Of a stretch of 64,000 nucleotides of DNA, positions 8,512-17,557 are shown in pieces. This DNA is from Sphingobium chungbukense. Its GTDB lineage: Bacteria; Pseudomonadota; Alphaproteobacteria; Sphingomonadales; Sphingomonadaceae. The stretch lies in contig NZ_LBIC01000004.1 in the NCBI RefSeq assembly GCF_001005725.1, positions 310,001-374,000 on the forward strand, given 5' to 3'. Positions within the stretch are counted from its first letter, which is position 1. Each line of letters begins with the position of its first letter. The notes below the pieces were generated by a model, which saw nothing but the letters and a program-made list of their open reading frames with translations, was not told the DNA's origin and searched no databases. The translations under genes and the position numbers were made by a program.

Positions 8512-9321
8512 TCAATCGAAACGGTATCCGGAGACGGCCCAACCCATAACGCTTCCGTTATGATTTTTCGTGGCGGTGCCGTCGCCGCCGGCGCCCAACG
8601 CGACCATCAGGGGAAGGAGATGTTCCTCGCGCGGATGGGCGAAACGGGCGTGGGGCAGATCGGCCCAGGCGGCGACGCGACGAGCGCGGCGGGCCGGGTC
8701 GGCATCGGTCACGGCGGCGGTCAGGGCGTCGTCCCAGACTTGCGAAGGCTCGATCGCCTGGGGGCCGCGAACCCGCAGATTGTGGAAGCTGAGGCCCGAA
8801 CCGATGATGAGCACGCCCTCGTCGCGCAAGGGTGCCAGGGCGCGACCCGCGGCGATATGCGCCTGGGGATCGAGATCATGGCGAAGCGAGAGTTGCGCCA
8901 GAGGAATGTCGGCATCGGGCAGCGCGACCTTCATGGGAATGAAGACGCCATGGTCCCATCCCCGCTCCTCCTCCGCATCGGTGGGGAAGCCGGCCCGTTC
9001 CAGCAGGTCCGCAGCGCGGCGGGCGAGCGCAGGCGCGCCGGGCGCATCCCAGCGCAGCGTGTAGGTGTGCGGCGGGAAGCCATAATAGTCGAACAGCAGG
9101 CCGGGACGTTCACCTGTGTGGACGGTGAAACGGCTCTCCTCCCAATGACCCGAGACGAGCAGGATCGCCTTGGGACGTTCGGGCAGGGTGGCGACGATGC
9201 CCGCCAGATAGTCCTGCATCGGCTGCCACATCGGGTCGCTGTGCGGACGGTCGGGATCGCTGGGGTCCATGAAGAAGCATGGGCCGCCGCCATGGGGGAT
9301 GAAGAGGGTCGGTTGTCTCAT
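8512..9321 (-). CDS. LigB-type extradiol dioxygenase (YgiD/DODA-like)
   Basis: Class III extradiol ring-cleavage fold of 269 residues. The start MRQPTLFIPHGGGP carries the first metal-ligand His; LLVSGHWEE, GWDHGVFIPM and LLIIGSGLSFHNLR-like segments follow in the order seen in bacterial YgiD and plant 4,5-DOPA dioxygenases. The family uses a single Fe(II) or Zn(II). The physiological substrate is unclear. It faces the orphan [2Fe-2S] gene convergently with a 9-nt gap between stops. Confidence 0.87.
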   Translation of the reverse strand: MRQPTLFIPHGGGPCFFMDPSDPDRPHSDPMWQPMQDYLAGIVATLPERPKAILLVSGHWEESRFTVHTGERPGLLFDYYGFPPHTYTLRWDAPGAPALARRAADLLERAGFPTDAEEERGWDHGVFIPMKVALPDADIPLAQLSLRHDLDPQAHIAAGRALAPLRDEGVLIIGSGLSFHNLRVRGPQAIEPSQVWDDALTAAVTDADPARRARRVAAWADLPHARFAHPREEHLLPLMVALGAGGDGTATKNHNGSVMGWAVSGYRFD

Positions 9322-9485
9322 GCCCGGTTAGATCGGGGCAATCGGATCGGGGTTCAAGCGGGCGGGTGGAAACGGATTGTTTCGCAGGCCCGACGCGTCA
9401 AAGGCCCAAGGACCAGAAGGGTCCCGGATCAGGCCAGGACGATGCGAGAGGAAACTCCGATCCGCGAACCCTGGGGCCCACACCC

Positions 9486-12044
9486 TCAGGCCCCTGCCGC
9501 CTCCAGCACCGGGGCGATCGCCTGGGCCAGGGTGGCACCGGAATAGGGTTTCTTGAGCAGCGTCACGTCCGCATGCCGTTCCGGCAGGTCGAGGCCGTCG
9601 CCATAGCCGGTGGCGAAGAGGAAGGCGACGCCCTTTTCCGCCAGCAGGTCCGCGACCGGCAGGCTGGTTTCATTGCCGAGGTTGAAGTCCAGCACGGCAA
9701 GGTCGACATCGTGGATCGCGATCGCCTCGCGCGCGCGGCCGATGCTGGCGGCGGTGATCACTTCCGCGCCCAGGTCGCGCAGCGCGTCCTCGCCATCCAT
9801 GGCGATGATCATATTATCCTCCACCAGCAGGACGTTGCGGCCCTTGAGCAGCGTCGGCGTGGGTGCGGGCACGGGCCGGGGGCGCGCCGTCCCGGTCACG
9901 TCGGGCAGGACGGAGGCGACGTGGGGCGAGGGAATGCAGAAATGCGCCTCCAGCCCCGAGAGGCGATAATGCACTTCCGCCCGGCCACCCAGATCATAGG
10001 GGATGGAGCGTTCGATGACGGTCGATCCGAAGCCCCGGCGCGTCGACGCGACCACTGCCGGGCCGCCATTCTCGCACCAGTGGAGCAGCAGGCTGCCGTC
10101 GTCGTCCACCGCCCAGTCGATCGCCACGCTGCCATTGTCCGACAGCGCGCCATATTTGGCGGCATTGGTCAGAAGCTCGTGGATCACCAGGGCCATGACC
10201 GTGAAGGCCGCGGGCGTCAGCAACACATTGGGACCGCTCAGCCTTACCCGGTCGCGACGCTCGGCCAGATAGGCGGCCGCCTCCACCTCGATCAGGTCAT
10301 AGAGGCGCGCGGGCGCCCAGCGGTCGGCGGTGATCTGGTCATGAGCGCGGGCCAGCGCGTGGACGCGGCTTTCCAGCGTGTCGATGAACTGGTCGACCGA
10401 CTGGGCATTGTCGCGGGTCTGGGAGAGCAGGCCCCGGATCAGCGAGAGGATGTTGCGGACGCGATGGTTGAGTTCCGCGATCAGCAATTCCTGCTTTTCA
10501 TGCGCCTTCTGCCGTTCCTCATGCGCGGAATCGGACAGGCGCAGCACGACTTCGAGCAGGGCCGTGCGCAGCGCCTCGGCCACGCGCCGTTCGGCGGCGG
10601 CGAAGGGCAAGGCGGTACCGCGCACCAGTTCCGACCACTCCTCGAAACTCTTGCGCGGGGTGAGGCGCGGGCCGTTGGGACCATATTCGACATGCTTTTC
10701 CTGGTTGCCCGCCCAACGCACCGAACGAAGCTGCTCGGCCCGGAACAGCACCACATAATCGCGCGGGCGGCGCGAGAGCGGTATGGCGAGCAATCCCGCC
10801 GCGCGATCGGCATAGGCGGAGGCTTCGGGCAGCAGGCCCACCAGCCGGTCGGTGGTGAAGACCTGGCTGGCGGCCGCCCGGTTCAGCATGGCGACGATCG
10901 CGGCGAAGCTGGGCTCGTCGGGCGTAAGGCCGGAAAAGCTCATCTGGCCGTCGATATAGACCCCGACGCCGTCGGCGGGAATGGTGTCGAAGATCACGTC
11001 GCCCAGCCAGCGCGCGTTGGACAGCAGGTCATGGTCCTGCGCCACCGCCGACATCAGCCGGTCGGCCACCTGCCGCGCCTTGCCCTCATAGGCGGCGGTT
11101 TCGCTCCGCTCGCGATTTTCAAGCATCATCGAGAAGATCTGGCCGAACAGTTCGGCGGCGCTGCGCTGCGCGAAGCTGGGCAGGCGCGGCGCATAATGAT
11201 GGCAGGCGAACAGGCCCCAGAGCCGCCCCTCGACGACGATCGAGATGGAGAGCGAAGCCCCCACCCCCATATTGTTCAGATATTCGATATGGATCGGCGA
11301 CACGGCGCGGGTAAGGCACAGCGACATGTCGAGCGCGGCGCCGGAAGGGTCGAGTTGCGGCACGACGGGAACCGGCTTCGCCTGCACATCGGCGATCACC
11401 CGGAAGATGTTGCGCAGATAGAGCGCGCGCGCCTGGGCCGGGATGTCGGAGGCCGGATAATGCAGGCCGAAAAAGCTGTCGATACCGGGACGGAGCGCCT
11501 CGGCCACCACCTCCCCATCGCCGCCCTCGGCAAAGCGGTAGACCATCACCCGATCGAAACCGGTCAAGGCCCGCACCTGCCGCGCGCCGTCCCGCAGAAA
11601 GGCCGTCATCCCCTCCGTCTGGCCGAGGCGGGCGACCATGGAGCGGACCATGCTGCTTGCCTCCATCTCGTCATGGCAGGCCGGTTCGGCTTCGATCACC
11701 ACCAGCGATCCGGAGAAATGCACCGCAACGTCGAAGGGCTGGACGCCCTCGATCAGGATGAGCGAGAAGATGCGTTCGACCGCATCGGGACCGCGCAGCA
11801 GGGTGATGCGGTTGCGCAGGCTGTGGATCGCTTCATGGCGGAAAATCGCGCCGATCGGCTGGCCCAGCATCTGGTCGGGGGATAGGCCGGTAAAATCGGC
11901 GCTGTTGGCCGAGACGCGCGACACCAGCCAGTCGGCGGTCAGCGCGATGAGGAAGCCGAAGGGCTGGACGGTGCCCAGCACATGGATCGGCTCCCGCTCG
12001 CAATTGTCGAGATCGACCGAGAAATCCACGCTTCCGTCAGCCAC
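9486..12044 (-). CDS. bphP: Bacteriophytochrome, HWE histidine kinase with C-terminal receiver
   Basis: Red/far-red photoreceptor kinase of 852 residues. The N-terminal PAS has LDNCEREPIHVLG with Cys15 at the position that binds biliverdin in bacteriophytochromes. The GAF domain has the LHYPASDIPAQAR motif, followed by PHY (about 330-500). The kinase is HWE type: H-box AELNHRVRNILSLIRGLL, N-box VIHELLTNAAKYGALS and the WxE motif HWCENGGP. A complete receiver ends the protein, with LLVEDN, phospho-acceptor VLDFN and LLKKPYSG. The start is a GTG inside the last codons of bphO (8-nt overlap), giving MADGSVDF. Photosensory control of an unknown output is inferred; no separate response regulator adjoins it. 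Confidence 0.93.
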   Translation of the reverse strand: MADGSVDFSVDLDNCEREPIHVLGTVQPFGFLIALTADWLVSRVSANSADFTGLSPDQMLGQPIGAIFRHEAIHSLRNRITLLRGPDAVERIFSLILIEGVQPFDVAVHFSGSLVVIEAEPACHDEMEASSMVRSMVARLGQTEGMTAFLRDGARQVRALTGFDRVMVYRFAEGGDGEVVAEALRPGIDSFFGLHYPASDIPAQARALYLRNIFRVIADVQAKPVPVVPQLDPSGAALDMSLCLTRAVSPIHIEYLNNMGVGASLSISIVVEGRLWGLFACHHYAPRLPSFAQRSAAELFGQIFSMMLENRERSETAAYEGKARQVADRLMSAVAQDHDLLSNARWLGDVIFDTIPADGVGVYIDGQMSFSGLTPDEPSFAAIVAMLNRAAASQVFTTDRLVGLLPEASAYADRAAGLLAIPLSRRPRDYVVLFRAEQLRSVRWAGNQEKHVEYGPNGPRLTPRKSFEEWSELVRGTALPFAAAERRVAEALRTALLEVVLRLSDSAHEERQKAHEKQELLIAELNHRVRNILSLIRGLLSQTRDNAQSVDQFIDTLESRVHALARAHDQITADRWAPARLYDLIEVEAAAYLAERRDRVRLSGPNVLLTPAAFTVMALVIHELLTNAAKYGALSDNGSVAIDWAVDDDGSLLLHWCENGGPAVVASTRRGFGSTVIERSIPYDLGGRAEVHYRLSGLEAHFCIPSPHVASVLPDVTGTARPRPVPAPTPTLLKGRNVLLVEDNMIIAMDGEDALRDLGAEVITAASIGRAREAIAIHDVDLAVLDFNLGNETSLPVADLLAEKGVAFLFATGYGDGLDLPERHADVTLLKKPYSGATLAQAIAPVLEAAGA

Positions 12045-12567
12045 GGGCGGCGCCCGCTTCGACGCGGGCGGCACAGGCAAAAAGGCCGAAGGCGGCTTGC
12101 GCGCCCCGAATCGCCTCGTCGATCCACGCTGCGCCGCCCGGATCGGCCGCGGCATCCAATGCCTGCTGAAAGGCGGTCCAGCCGCCCTTGTCATGGATCG
12201 CGGACAGATAGGCATGCGGCAGCCCGTCGCCCACCTGCCGCGCCAGCATCGCGCCGCCCAGGCGCGATCCCTCCAGCGTATAGCGTGCGCCCCAACGCCA
12301 GGCCTCGCCAGCGGAAGGGAGCCTCGCCAGCGGCGCGGGGAGGGATTCGCCCAGCGCCGCAAGGTCCCGCGCCAGCATCGGCAGGCGGTGCAACGGCGGC
12401 TGCGCCAATGCCTCCAGCGGGGCAAGCGCGCGGGCATGGGCCTTCAGGAAAGCGGCATAGTCGTCCCGATCGTCCAGGGAAAAACCGGAGAACAGATCGT
12501 CGACCTGCCGATGGCTGTCCATCGTCGCTTGACGTAGCGCCTGTCGGGCGTGGCCGGCGTGGTGCAT
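12037..12567 (-). CDS. bphO: Biliverdin-producing heme oxygenase
   Basis: Opens heme to biliverdin IX-alpha, the bacteriophytochrome chromophore. The sequence has ALRQATMDSHRQVDDLF, with His19 in the position of the proximal heme ligand, and a later WGARYTLEGSRLGGAML helix typical of the distal helix in HmuO/BphO proteins. The product is 176 residues. The ATG giving MHHAGHARQ is preferred over an in-frame GTG nine bases upstream because GAGG sits at a workable distance. It precedes bphP with an 8-nt overlap, so chromophore and apoprotein are co-translated. Confidence 0.92.
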   Translation of the reverse strand: MHHAGHARQALRQATMDSHRQVDDLFSGFSLDDRDDYAAFLKAHARALAPLEALAQPPLHRLPMLARDLAALGESLPAPLARLPSAGEAWRWGARYTLEGSRLGGAMLARQVGDGLPHAYLSAIHDKGGWTAFQQALDAAADPGGAAWIDEAIRGAQAAFGLFACAARVEAGAARG

Positions 12568-12760
12568 TTTCTTCACGCCTCATCCGTATATCCAATGATA
12601 GATCGACGCTCTGATCTAGATCAGCTTTTCTCCTCCGTCCGCCATTAATGGGCAGTTCCTTTCATGTGTCGGCCGGATTCTTTCAAATCGCTGACTGACA
12701 AGTTCAGCAACATGACATGGCCCGAGTCTTAAAAGCGACATATGAGGGGCATCCAGCCCC

Positions 12761-13699
12761 ATGAAAACGAAGGCGAACGGCATGTTGAGGAAAATGATGC
12801 TGGCGGGCTTGATGGCGGCGACGGTGCTTGGCGGCATCGCCCCTGCCTATGCCCAGCAAAACGACAATGGCGGCTGGCGCGGCCGGGGTGGCGAGCGGTC
12901 GGGACGGCCCGACGGCGGCCAGCGCGGCGGCGGCGATCAGGGCCGGGGCCAGATGCAACGGCAGTGGCAGGGCGGCGGCGACGCACGCTGGCAACAGCGC
13001 GGCAATGACCGGCCCGCGGCTCCGGCGCAGACTCAGGCCCAGCCCCAGGCCCAGCCGCAATGGCGCGGCGAACAACGCGGCCCGGCGACCGTGACGCGCT
13101 GGAATCGCGGCGAGCAGCGGTTCGAGACCAGCACGCGCGGCGGCGACAGGAACGACCGCAACTGGAACGATCGGCGCGACGACAATCGCGCCGGGTGGCA
13201 GGACCGCCGGGGCGACGACCGCCGCGACAATGATCGCTGGCGCGGCAATGATGCGCGGGATCGGGACGGGCGGGATCGGCGCGACGACCGGCGCTGGGAC
13301 AATAATGACCGGCGCGGTGGCTGGAGCGGCAACAACTGGAACGGCGGGCGCCGTTTCGATGACCGCACCCGTTGGGAAGGGCAGCGGCGTTGGGACAGCG
13401 GCTGGCGCAACGACCGGCGCTACGACTGGTCGAGCTACCGCTCGCGTTACGGCGACCGTTACCGCATGGGACGCTATTATGCGCCGCGCGGGTGGAACTA
13501 TGGCTATTCGCGCTATTCGATCGGGATCTTCCTGAACAGCCTGCTCTATTCGAACAGCTACTGGATCGACGATCCCTATTCCTACCGCTTGCCGCCCGCT
13601 TACGGCTCGCTGCGCTGGGTCCGCTATTATGACGATGCGCTGCTGGTCGATATTCGCGACGGCTATGTGGTCGACGTGATCTACGATTTCTTCTGGTAA
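12761..13699 (+). CDS. RcnB-like periplasmic protein with Arg/Asp/Gly-rich middle
   Basis: A signal peptide (KMMLAGLMAATVLGGIAPAYA, cleaved near residue 31) is followed by about 200 residues of low-complexity Arg, Asp, Gly, Asn and Trp with RDGRDRRDDRRWDN-type runs, then a folded C-terminus YSYRLPPAYGSLRWVRYYDD ending in DVIYDFFW. That C-terminus is the RcnB signature; E. coli RcnB is a periplasmic nickel/cobalt homeostasis protein, but the many sphingomonad homologues have no shown role. A shorter start 21 nt downstream would still give a good signal peptide. A second family member lies 1 kb downstream. Confidence 0.8.
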   Translation: MKTKANGMLRKMMLAGLMAATVLGGIAPAYAQQNDNGGWRGRGGERSGRPDGGQRGGGDQGRGQMQRQWQGGGDARWQQRGNDRPAAPAQTQAQPQAQPQWRGEQRGPATVTRWNRGEQRFETSTRGGDRNDRNWNDRRDDNRAGWQDRRGDDRRDNDRWRGNDARDRDGRDRRDDRRWDNNDRRGGWSGNNWNGGRRFDDRTRWEGQRRWDSGWRNDRRYDWSSYRSRYGDRYRMGRYYAPRGWNYGYSRYSIGIFLNSLLYSNSYWIDDPYSYRLPPAYGSLRWVRYYDDALLVDIRDGYVVDVIYDFFW

Positions 13700-13743
13700 G
13701 CCCGGAAGACATGCGCTCCTGAACTGGCCTTCAGGACCCGGAA

Positions 13744-13791
13744 GCATCGTGCAAAAAAGTGGGAACCGGTTTTTTGCGTTGACGATGCGAC
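13744..13791. repeat. Intergenic palindromic repeat, family B copy 1
   Basis: The unit reads GCATCGTGC, an A-run, AGTGGGAACCGGTT, a T-run, then GACGATGC, and forms a long hairpin. A second copy of the same family lies in opposite orientation near 26.36 kb. It sits between an RcnB gene and the 2OG oxygenase, and could also act as a transcription terminator for the former. Confidence 0.75.
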
Positions 13792-13872
13792 CACCCATAA
13801 CTGGGCTCGGAGTGTTGCACTCCGGGCCCTTTTCATTTGCGTGGAGCGACCGCGCGGTGGCAGGAGGGCGGC

Positions 13873-14550
13873 ATGAGCGAGTTTGTTGACGATGGCGGCG
13901 TCGCCTCGGCCGTCAGGGCACGGATCGGGGAGACGGTGCGGGCGCGGCTGGACCGCAATCCGATGGTCAGCCGGATCGATACGCCGCATCTCGAAATCCA
14001 TGGGCGGCAGGAATTTCTGAGCGCGGAGGAATGCGCCGGGCTGCGGGAACGGATCGATGCGGGCGCGCAGCCTTCCAGCCTGTTTTCCGGCAGCGCCAAT
14101 GCCGATTACCGCACGAGCGCGAGCTGCAATCTCAGCCCCTGGGACCCACTGGTGAGCACGGTCAGCGATCGGATCTGCGCGCTGATGGGACTGACGAGCG
14201 CGCATGGCGAGACGTTGCAGGGACAGCGCTACCAGCCGGGGCAGGAATATAAGGCGCATTGCGATTATTTCCCGGTGACGGCCAATTACTGGCCGGCGAT
14301 GATGAAGACCGGGGGACAGCGGAGCTGGACGGCGATGATCTACCTCTCCCCCGTGGAGGCGGGCGGCGAGACGCATTTCCCCCATTGCGAATTCATGGTG
14401 CCGCCGGTCGAGGGCATGCTGCTGATGTGGAACAATATGGAGCGGGACGGATCGCCCAACCACTTCAGCCTGCACGCCGCGCGTCCGGTGGAACGGGGCA
14501 TCAAATATGTCGTCACCAAATGGTTTCGCGAACGGCCCTGGACGCCCTGA
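13873..14550 (+). CDS. 2OG-Fe(II) oxygenase, prolyl 4-hydroxylase-like
   Basis: Cytosolic dioxygenase of 225 residues that would couple 2-oxoglutarate decarboxylation to hydroxylation. The Fe ligands are visible as EYKAHCDYF (HxD) and the distal His in HFSLHAARPV, followed by the 2-oxoglutarate-binding Lys in GIKYVVTKWF. The preceding SWTAMIYLSPVEAGGETHFP is the double-stranded beta-helix signature of prolyl 4-hydroxylase alpha-like enzymes. The ATG has AGGAGG six bases upstream; an earlier in-frame ATG does not. The substrate is unknown. Confidence 0.88.
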   Translation: MSEFVDDGGVASAVRARIGETVRARLDRNPMVSRIDTPHLEIHGRQEFLSAEECAGLRERIDAGAQPSSLFSGSANADYRTSASCNLSPWDPLVSTVSDRICALMGLTSAHGETLQGQRYQPGQEYKAHCDYFPVTANYWPAMMKTGGQRSWTAMIYLSPVEAGGETHFPHCEFMVPPVEGMLLMWNNMERDGSPNHFSLHAARPVERGIKYVVTKWFRERPWTP

Positions 14551-14728
14551 GGTGGCGGGACGCTGATACACAATGCGACATAAATGACTGATTCCTGACT
14601 GTTTCATTCCCGGACCGTTCAGGCGCCGGGGTGCATATCCGTCTTCGTGGTCGGCGGAACCGGCGGGATCGGGGAAAGGTTTCCCTCTCCCCACCGGCTT
14701 TCAGCCACCAAGCATCGGGAGAAGACTT

Positions 14729-15199
14729 ATGCGCAAGTTGATCATTCTGGGCCTTATGGCCGCCACCGTCATTCCGGGTGCCGCCATGGCGCAATCCCGC
14801 GCGGAAGTGCGTGATAGCGCCCGCGACCTGCGGCAGGAACAGCGCGAACTGCGCGACGCCCAGCGGTACGGCAACCGGCATGACGTCCGCGAGGAACGCC
14901 GGGATGTACGCGACGCACGGCAGGAATTGCGCGAGGATTGGCGCGATTACCGCAAGTCGCATCGCGACGTCTATCGCGGCGGCAACTGGCGGGCGCCCTT
15001 CCGCTACAATCGCTGGGAAGTCGGATCGCGCCTGCGCCCGAACTATTATAATTCGCGCTATTATATCTCGGACCCCTATCGCTATCGCCTGCCCCGTGCG
15101 GGTGCCAACCAGCAGTGGGTGAGGCACTATAACGACGTGCTGCTGGTCAATGTGAGGACCGGCCGGGTCGTGGAAGTGCATCGCGGTTTCTTCTGGTAA
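14729..15199 (+). CDS. RcnB-like periplasmic protein (small)
   Basis: 156 residues: a signal peptide MRKLIILGLMAATVIPGAAMA, a highly charged Arg/Glu/Asp helix of about 60 residues (VREERRDVRDARQELRED), and the RcnB C-terminal module ISDPYRYRLPRAGANQQWVR ending EVHRGFFW. The end matches that of the larger paralogue at 12.8 kb almost motif for motif, while the middle differs. Export to the periplasm is expected; function is not known beyond family resemblance to nickel/cobalt homeostasis protein RcnB. A strong terminator follows. Confidence 0.82.
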   Translation: MRKLIILGLMAATVIPGAAMAQSRAEVRDSARDLRQEQRELRDAQRYGNRHDVREERRDVRDARQELREDWRDYRKSHRDVYRGGNWRAPFRYNRWEVGSRLRPNYYNSRYYISDPYRYRLPRAGANQQWVRHYNDVLLVNVRTGRVVEVHRGFFW

Positions 15200-15221
15200 G
15201 CCGCTGCTTCCCCAATAACGA

Positions 15222-15258
15222 AACGGCCCCCGGATAGCTCGGGGGCCGTTTCCTTTTG
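15222..15258 (+). terminator. Terminator after the second RcnB-like gene
   Basis: AACGGCCCCCG pairs with CGGGGGCCGTT around a 7-nt loop, followed by TTCCTTTT. The stem is perfect and is probably functional on the plus strand. Confidence 0.85.
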
Positions 15259-15415
15259 CGCTATGGCGCTTCTGATCCACAGGGAAGGCCCCTTGGCCGC
15301 GCCGCTCGTTTCCGGGCAGGCGCGGCCGATGGCGCGGGAACCGCACCATCAGTCCGAAAGGGGGTGGACCATCAACCGTAACGTTTATCCCGGCTGAATG
15401 TTCCGTTGCCCGCCC

Positions 15416-16996
15416 TCAGGAGGCAAGCGCCTCGGCAATCAGGCGGCGGCTGTTCTCGATGCCGTAAAGCGCGATGAAGCTGCCCATGCGCGGCCCCTGA
15501 TCGGCGCCCAGCAGCGTCTGGTAGAGCGCCCTGAACCAGTCGCGCAGTTCGGCGAAGCCATAGGTCTCGTCCTTGCCGATGGCGTAGACGATGTTCTGGA
15601 TATCCTCCGCCGAGGCATGATCGGGCAGCGCGGCGAGTTCCTCGTCCAGTTTCCGAAGCGCGGCGGCTTCGTTCGGTTCCGGCGCGCGGCGCTTGAGCGT
15701 CGGGGCGACGAAATCGCGGTGATAGGCGAGCGCATGGCCGATCAGCGCGTCGAGTTCCGGATAGGTCCCCGCATTGGCGTCCGCGACATAATTTTGGAGA
15801 TAGCCCCAGACCTGTTCGCGGCTGGCATCGCCCATCACGCCGACCAGGTTCAGCAAAAGGCCGAAGGTCACGGGCAGTTCGCCAACCGGCAGCTTGCCGT
15901 CATGGATATGATGGACCGGGTTGCCGAGCTGCTGTTCGACCGCCTGCTTCGGATAATTGCCGCGGAACTGCCAATATTCGTCCACCGCGCGGGGGATGAC
16001 GCCCATGTGGAGCTGCTTCGCCTTTTTCGGCTCGCGATAGGCGTAGAAGGCCAGGCTCTCCTGCGGGCCATAGGTCAGCCATTGCTCCAGGCTGAGGCCG
16101 TTGCCCTTGGACTTGGAGATCTTCTCGCCCTTTTCGTCGAGGAACATCTCGTAATTGAAGCCCTCGGGCGGGCGGGCGCCCAGCGCGCGGCAGATTTTCG
16201 AGCTTTGCGTGACGGAATCGATCAGGTCCTTGCCCGCCATCTCATAGTCGACGCCGAGCGCGACCCAGCGCATCGCCCAGTCGACCTTCCATTGCAGCTT
16301 GGCGCCGCCCGACAAGATCGACTGTTCGATCACCTCGCCCTCATCCTCGAAGCGGACGAGGCCGGTTTCGGCGTCCAGCACCTCGACCGGCACCTGAAGC
16401 ACGATGCCGCTCCTGGGGCTGATCGGCAGGACCGGCGAATAGGTCGCCTGCCGTTCCTTGCGCAGCGTCGGCAGCATGATGTCCATGATGTCCTGATAAT
16501 GGCGCAGGACATTCTTCAGCGCGTCGTCGAAGGCGCCCGATTTGTAGCGCTCCGTGGCTGAGACGAATTCATAGTCGAAGCCGAAGCGGTCGAGAAATTC
16601 CCGCAGCATCGCATTATTGTGATGCGCGAAGCTTTCGAACTTTTCGAAGGGATCGGGCACCTGGGTCAACGGCTTGCCCAGATGCTGGGTCAGCATCGCC
16701 TGGTTGGGCACATTGTCCGGCACCTTGCGCAGGCCGTCCATATCGTCGCTGAAGGCGATCAGGCGGGTCGGGATGTCCGACAGCGCATGATAGGCGTTGC
16801 GGACCATGGTGGTACGCAATACCTCGTTGAAGGTGCCGATATGCGGCAGGCCCGAGGGGCCATAGCCGGTCTCGAACAGGACATAGCCCTTTTCAGGCGC
16901 GGCACTCTGATAGCGCTTCAGGAGCTTGCGGGCTTCCTCATAGGGCCAGGCCTTGGACGCCTGTGCGGCGGTGCGGATGATGTCGGACACGGTCAT
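15416..16996 (-). CDS. lysS: Lysyl-tRNA synthetase, class I
   Basis: Charges tRNA-Lys. This is the archaeal-type class I enzyme rather than the usual bacterial class II LysRS: the HIGH-like motif appears as GLPHIGTFNEV and the KMSKS loop as KISKSKGNGLS. It has 526 residues, the normal length for bacterial LysK-type proteins, and the C-terminal anticodon-binding helical region is complete. Class I LysRS occurs in most alphaproteobacteria. The gene is monocistronic here, divergent from a PilZ gene. Confidence 0.95.
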   Translation of the reverse strand: MTVSDIIRTAAQASKAWPYEEARKLLKRYQSAAPEKGYVLFETGYGPSGLPHIGTFNEVLRTTMVRNAYHALSDIPTRLIAFSDDMDGLRKVPDNVPNQAMLTQHLGKPLTQVPDPFEKFESFAHHNNAMLREFLDRFGFDYEFVSATERYKSGAFDDALKNVLRHYQDIMDIMLPTLRKERQATYSPVLPISPRSGIVLQVPVEVLDAETGLVRFEDEGEVIEQSILSGGAKLQWKVDWAMRWVALGVDYEMAGKDLIDSVTQSSKICRALGARPPEGFNYEMFLDEKGEKISKSKGNGLSLEQWLTYGPQESLAFYAYREPKKAKQLHMGVIPRAVDEYWQFRGNYPKQAVEQQLGNPVHHIHDGKLPVGELPVTFGLLLNLVGVMGDASREQVWGYLQNYVADANAGTYPELDALIGHALAYHRDFVAPTLKRRAPEPNEAAALRKLDEELAALPDHASAEDIQNIVYAIGKDETYGFAELRDWFRALYQTLLGADQGPRMGSFIALYGIENSRRLIAEALAS

Positions 16997-17148
16997 GATG
17001 GGCCCCCCCTACCTCCGGTCCGGACGAAAGGGAACGATTTTCAGTGTCAAAGTGGAGACAAACGGCGGCTTTACGACATCCCCCGTTTAACTTTGATTAA
17101 CCCTGATGAGTCATATTTATCGCGAGCTTAGGGGGCTCAGGAGGGTCT

Positions 17149-17505
17149 ATGCAGCCAAGGAGCCGCCAGAGAATTGCCGTCGAGATTCCCGTCATCGTGA
17201 CGACGGTGCTCGATAGCCTGGAAGGAACGATCATCGATCTGAGCGAAGGCGGCGCCCAGATTGCGGGCTGCGGCCTGCCCGCGCGCAGCCAGTGCCAGAT
17301 CGATTATGAAGGCCATGTCGTCTTCGCCACGGTGCAGTGGACCGAGGAAGACCGCATGGGCATCCGCTTCCCCTATGAACTGACCGACGGGCCGTTGTTC
17401 GACCGGCTGGAGATCGCGCGGGCGGCAAGGCTGACCCCGACGGCCTTCCAGCCGCGCATTCCGGGCATGCGTCCCGCCGGTGGATTCGGACGCCGGTTCG
17501 GCTGA
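17149..17505 (+). CDS. PilZ domain protein, putative c-di-GMP receptor
   Basis: A single PilZ domain of 118 residues. Both cyclic-di-GMP-binding motifs are present: R4xxxR8 (RSRQR) at the N-terminus and the D/NxSxxG motif as DLSEGGAQI around residue 30. The sequence VQWTEEDRMGIRF near residue 65 closes the barrel. AGGAGG precedes the ATG. It is transcribed divergently from lysS. A related PilZ domain ends the GGDEF-EAL protein at 50.9 kb. The target of this receptor is unknown. Confidence 0.85.
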   Translation: MQPRSRQRIAVEIPVIVTTVLDSLEGTIIDLSEGGAQIAGCGLPARSQCQIDYEGHVVFATVQWTEEDRMGIRFPYELTDGPLFDRLEIARAARLTPTAFQPRIPGMRPAGGFGRRFG

Positions 17506-17532
17506 ACCGCCTGATTTCAGGTTTCCCTTTTT
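17505..17532 (+). terminator. Possible weak terminator after the PilZ gene
   Basis: AACC-CCTG pairs with CAGG-TT across an ATTT loop, with one bulged G, and is followed by TTTCCCTTTTT. The stem is short, so function is uncertain. Confidence 0.4.
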
Positions 17533-17557
17533 GTTCCCGTTCGCCTAAGCGAAACGG

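Noticed and set aside
9366..11885. 839-codon plus-strand open frame opposite bphP
   Set aside because: Composition rich in Arg, Gly, Gln and His with no domain; the minus strand has a complete bacteriophytochrome.
12640..12665. GGAAC on the minus strand in front of bphO as an EcfG promoter
   Set aside because: GGAAC is present but there is no CGTT at 16-18 nt spacing, so the match is incomplete.
13100..13420. Possible tandem DNA repeat in the first RcnB-like gene
   Set aside because: The GAC/CGC/CGG-rich run encodes low-complexity Arg/Asp/Gly without a regular repeat unit; codons vary, so it is compositional, not a repeat array.
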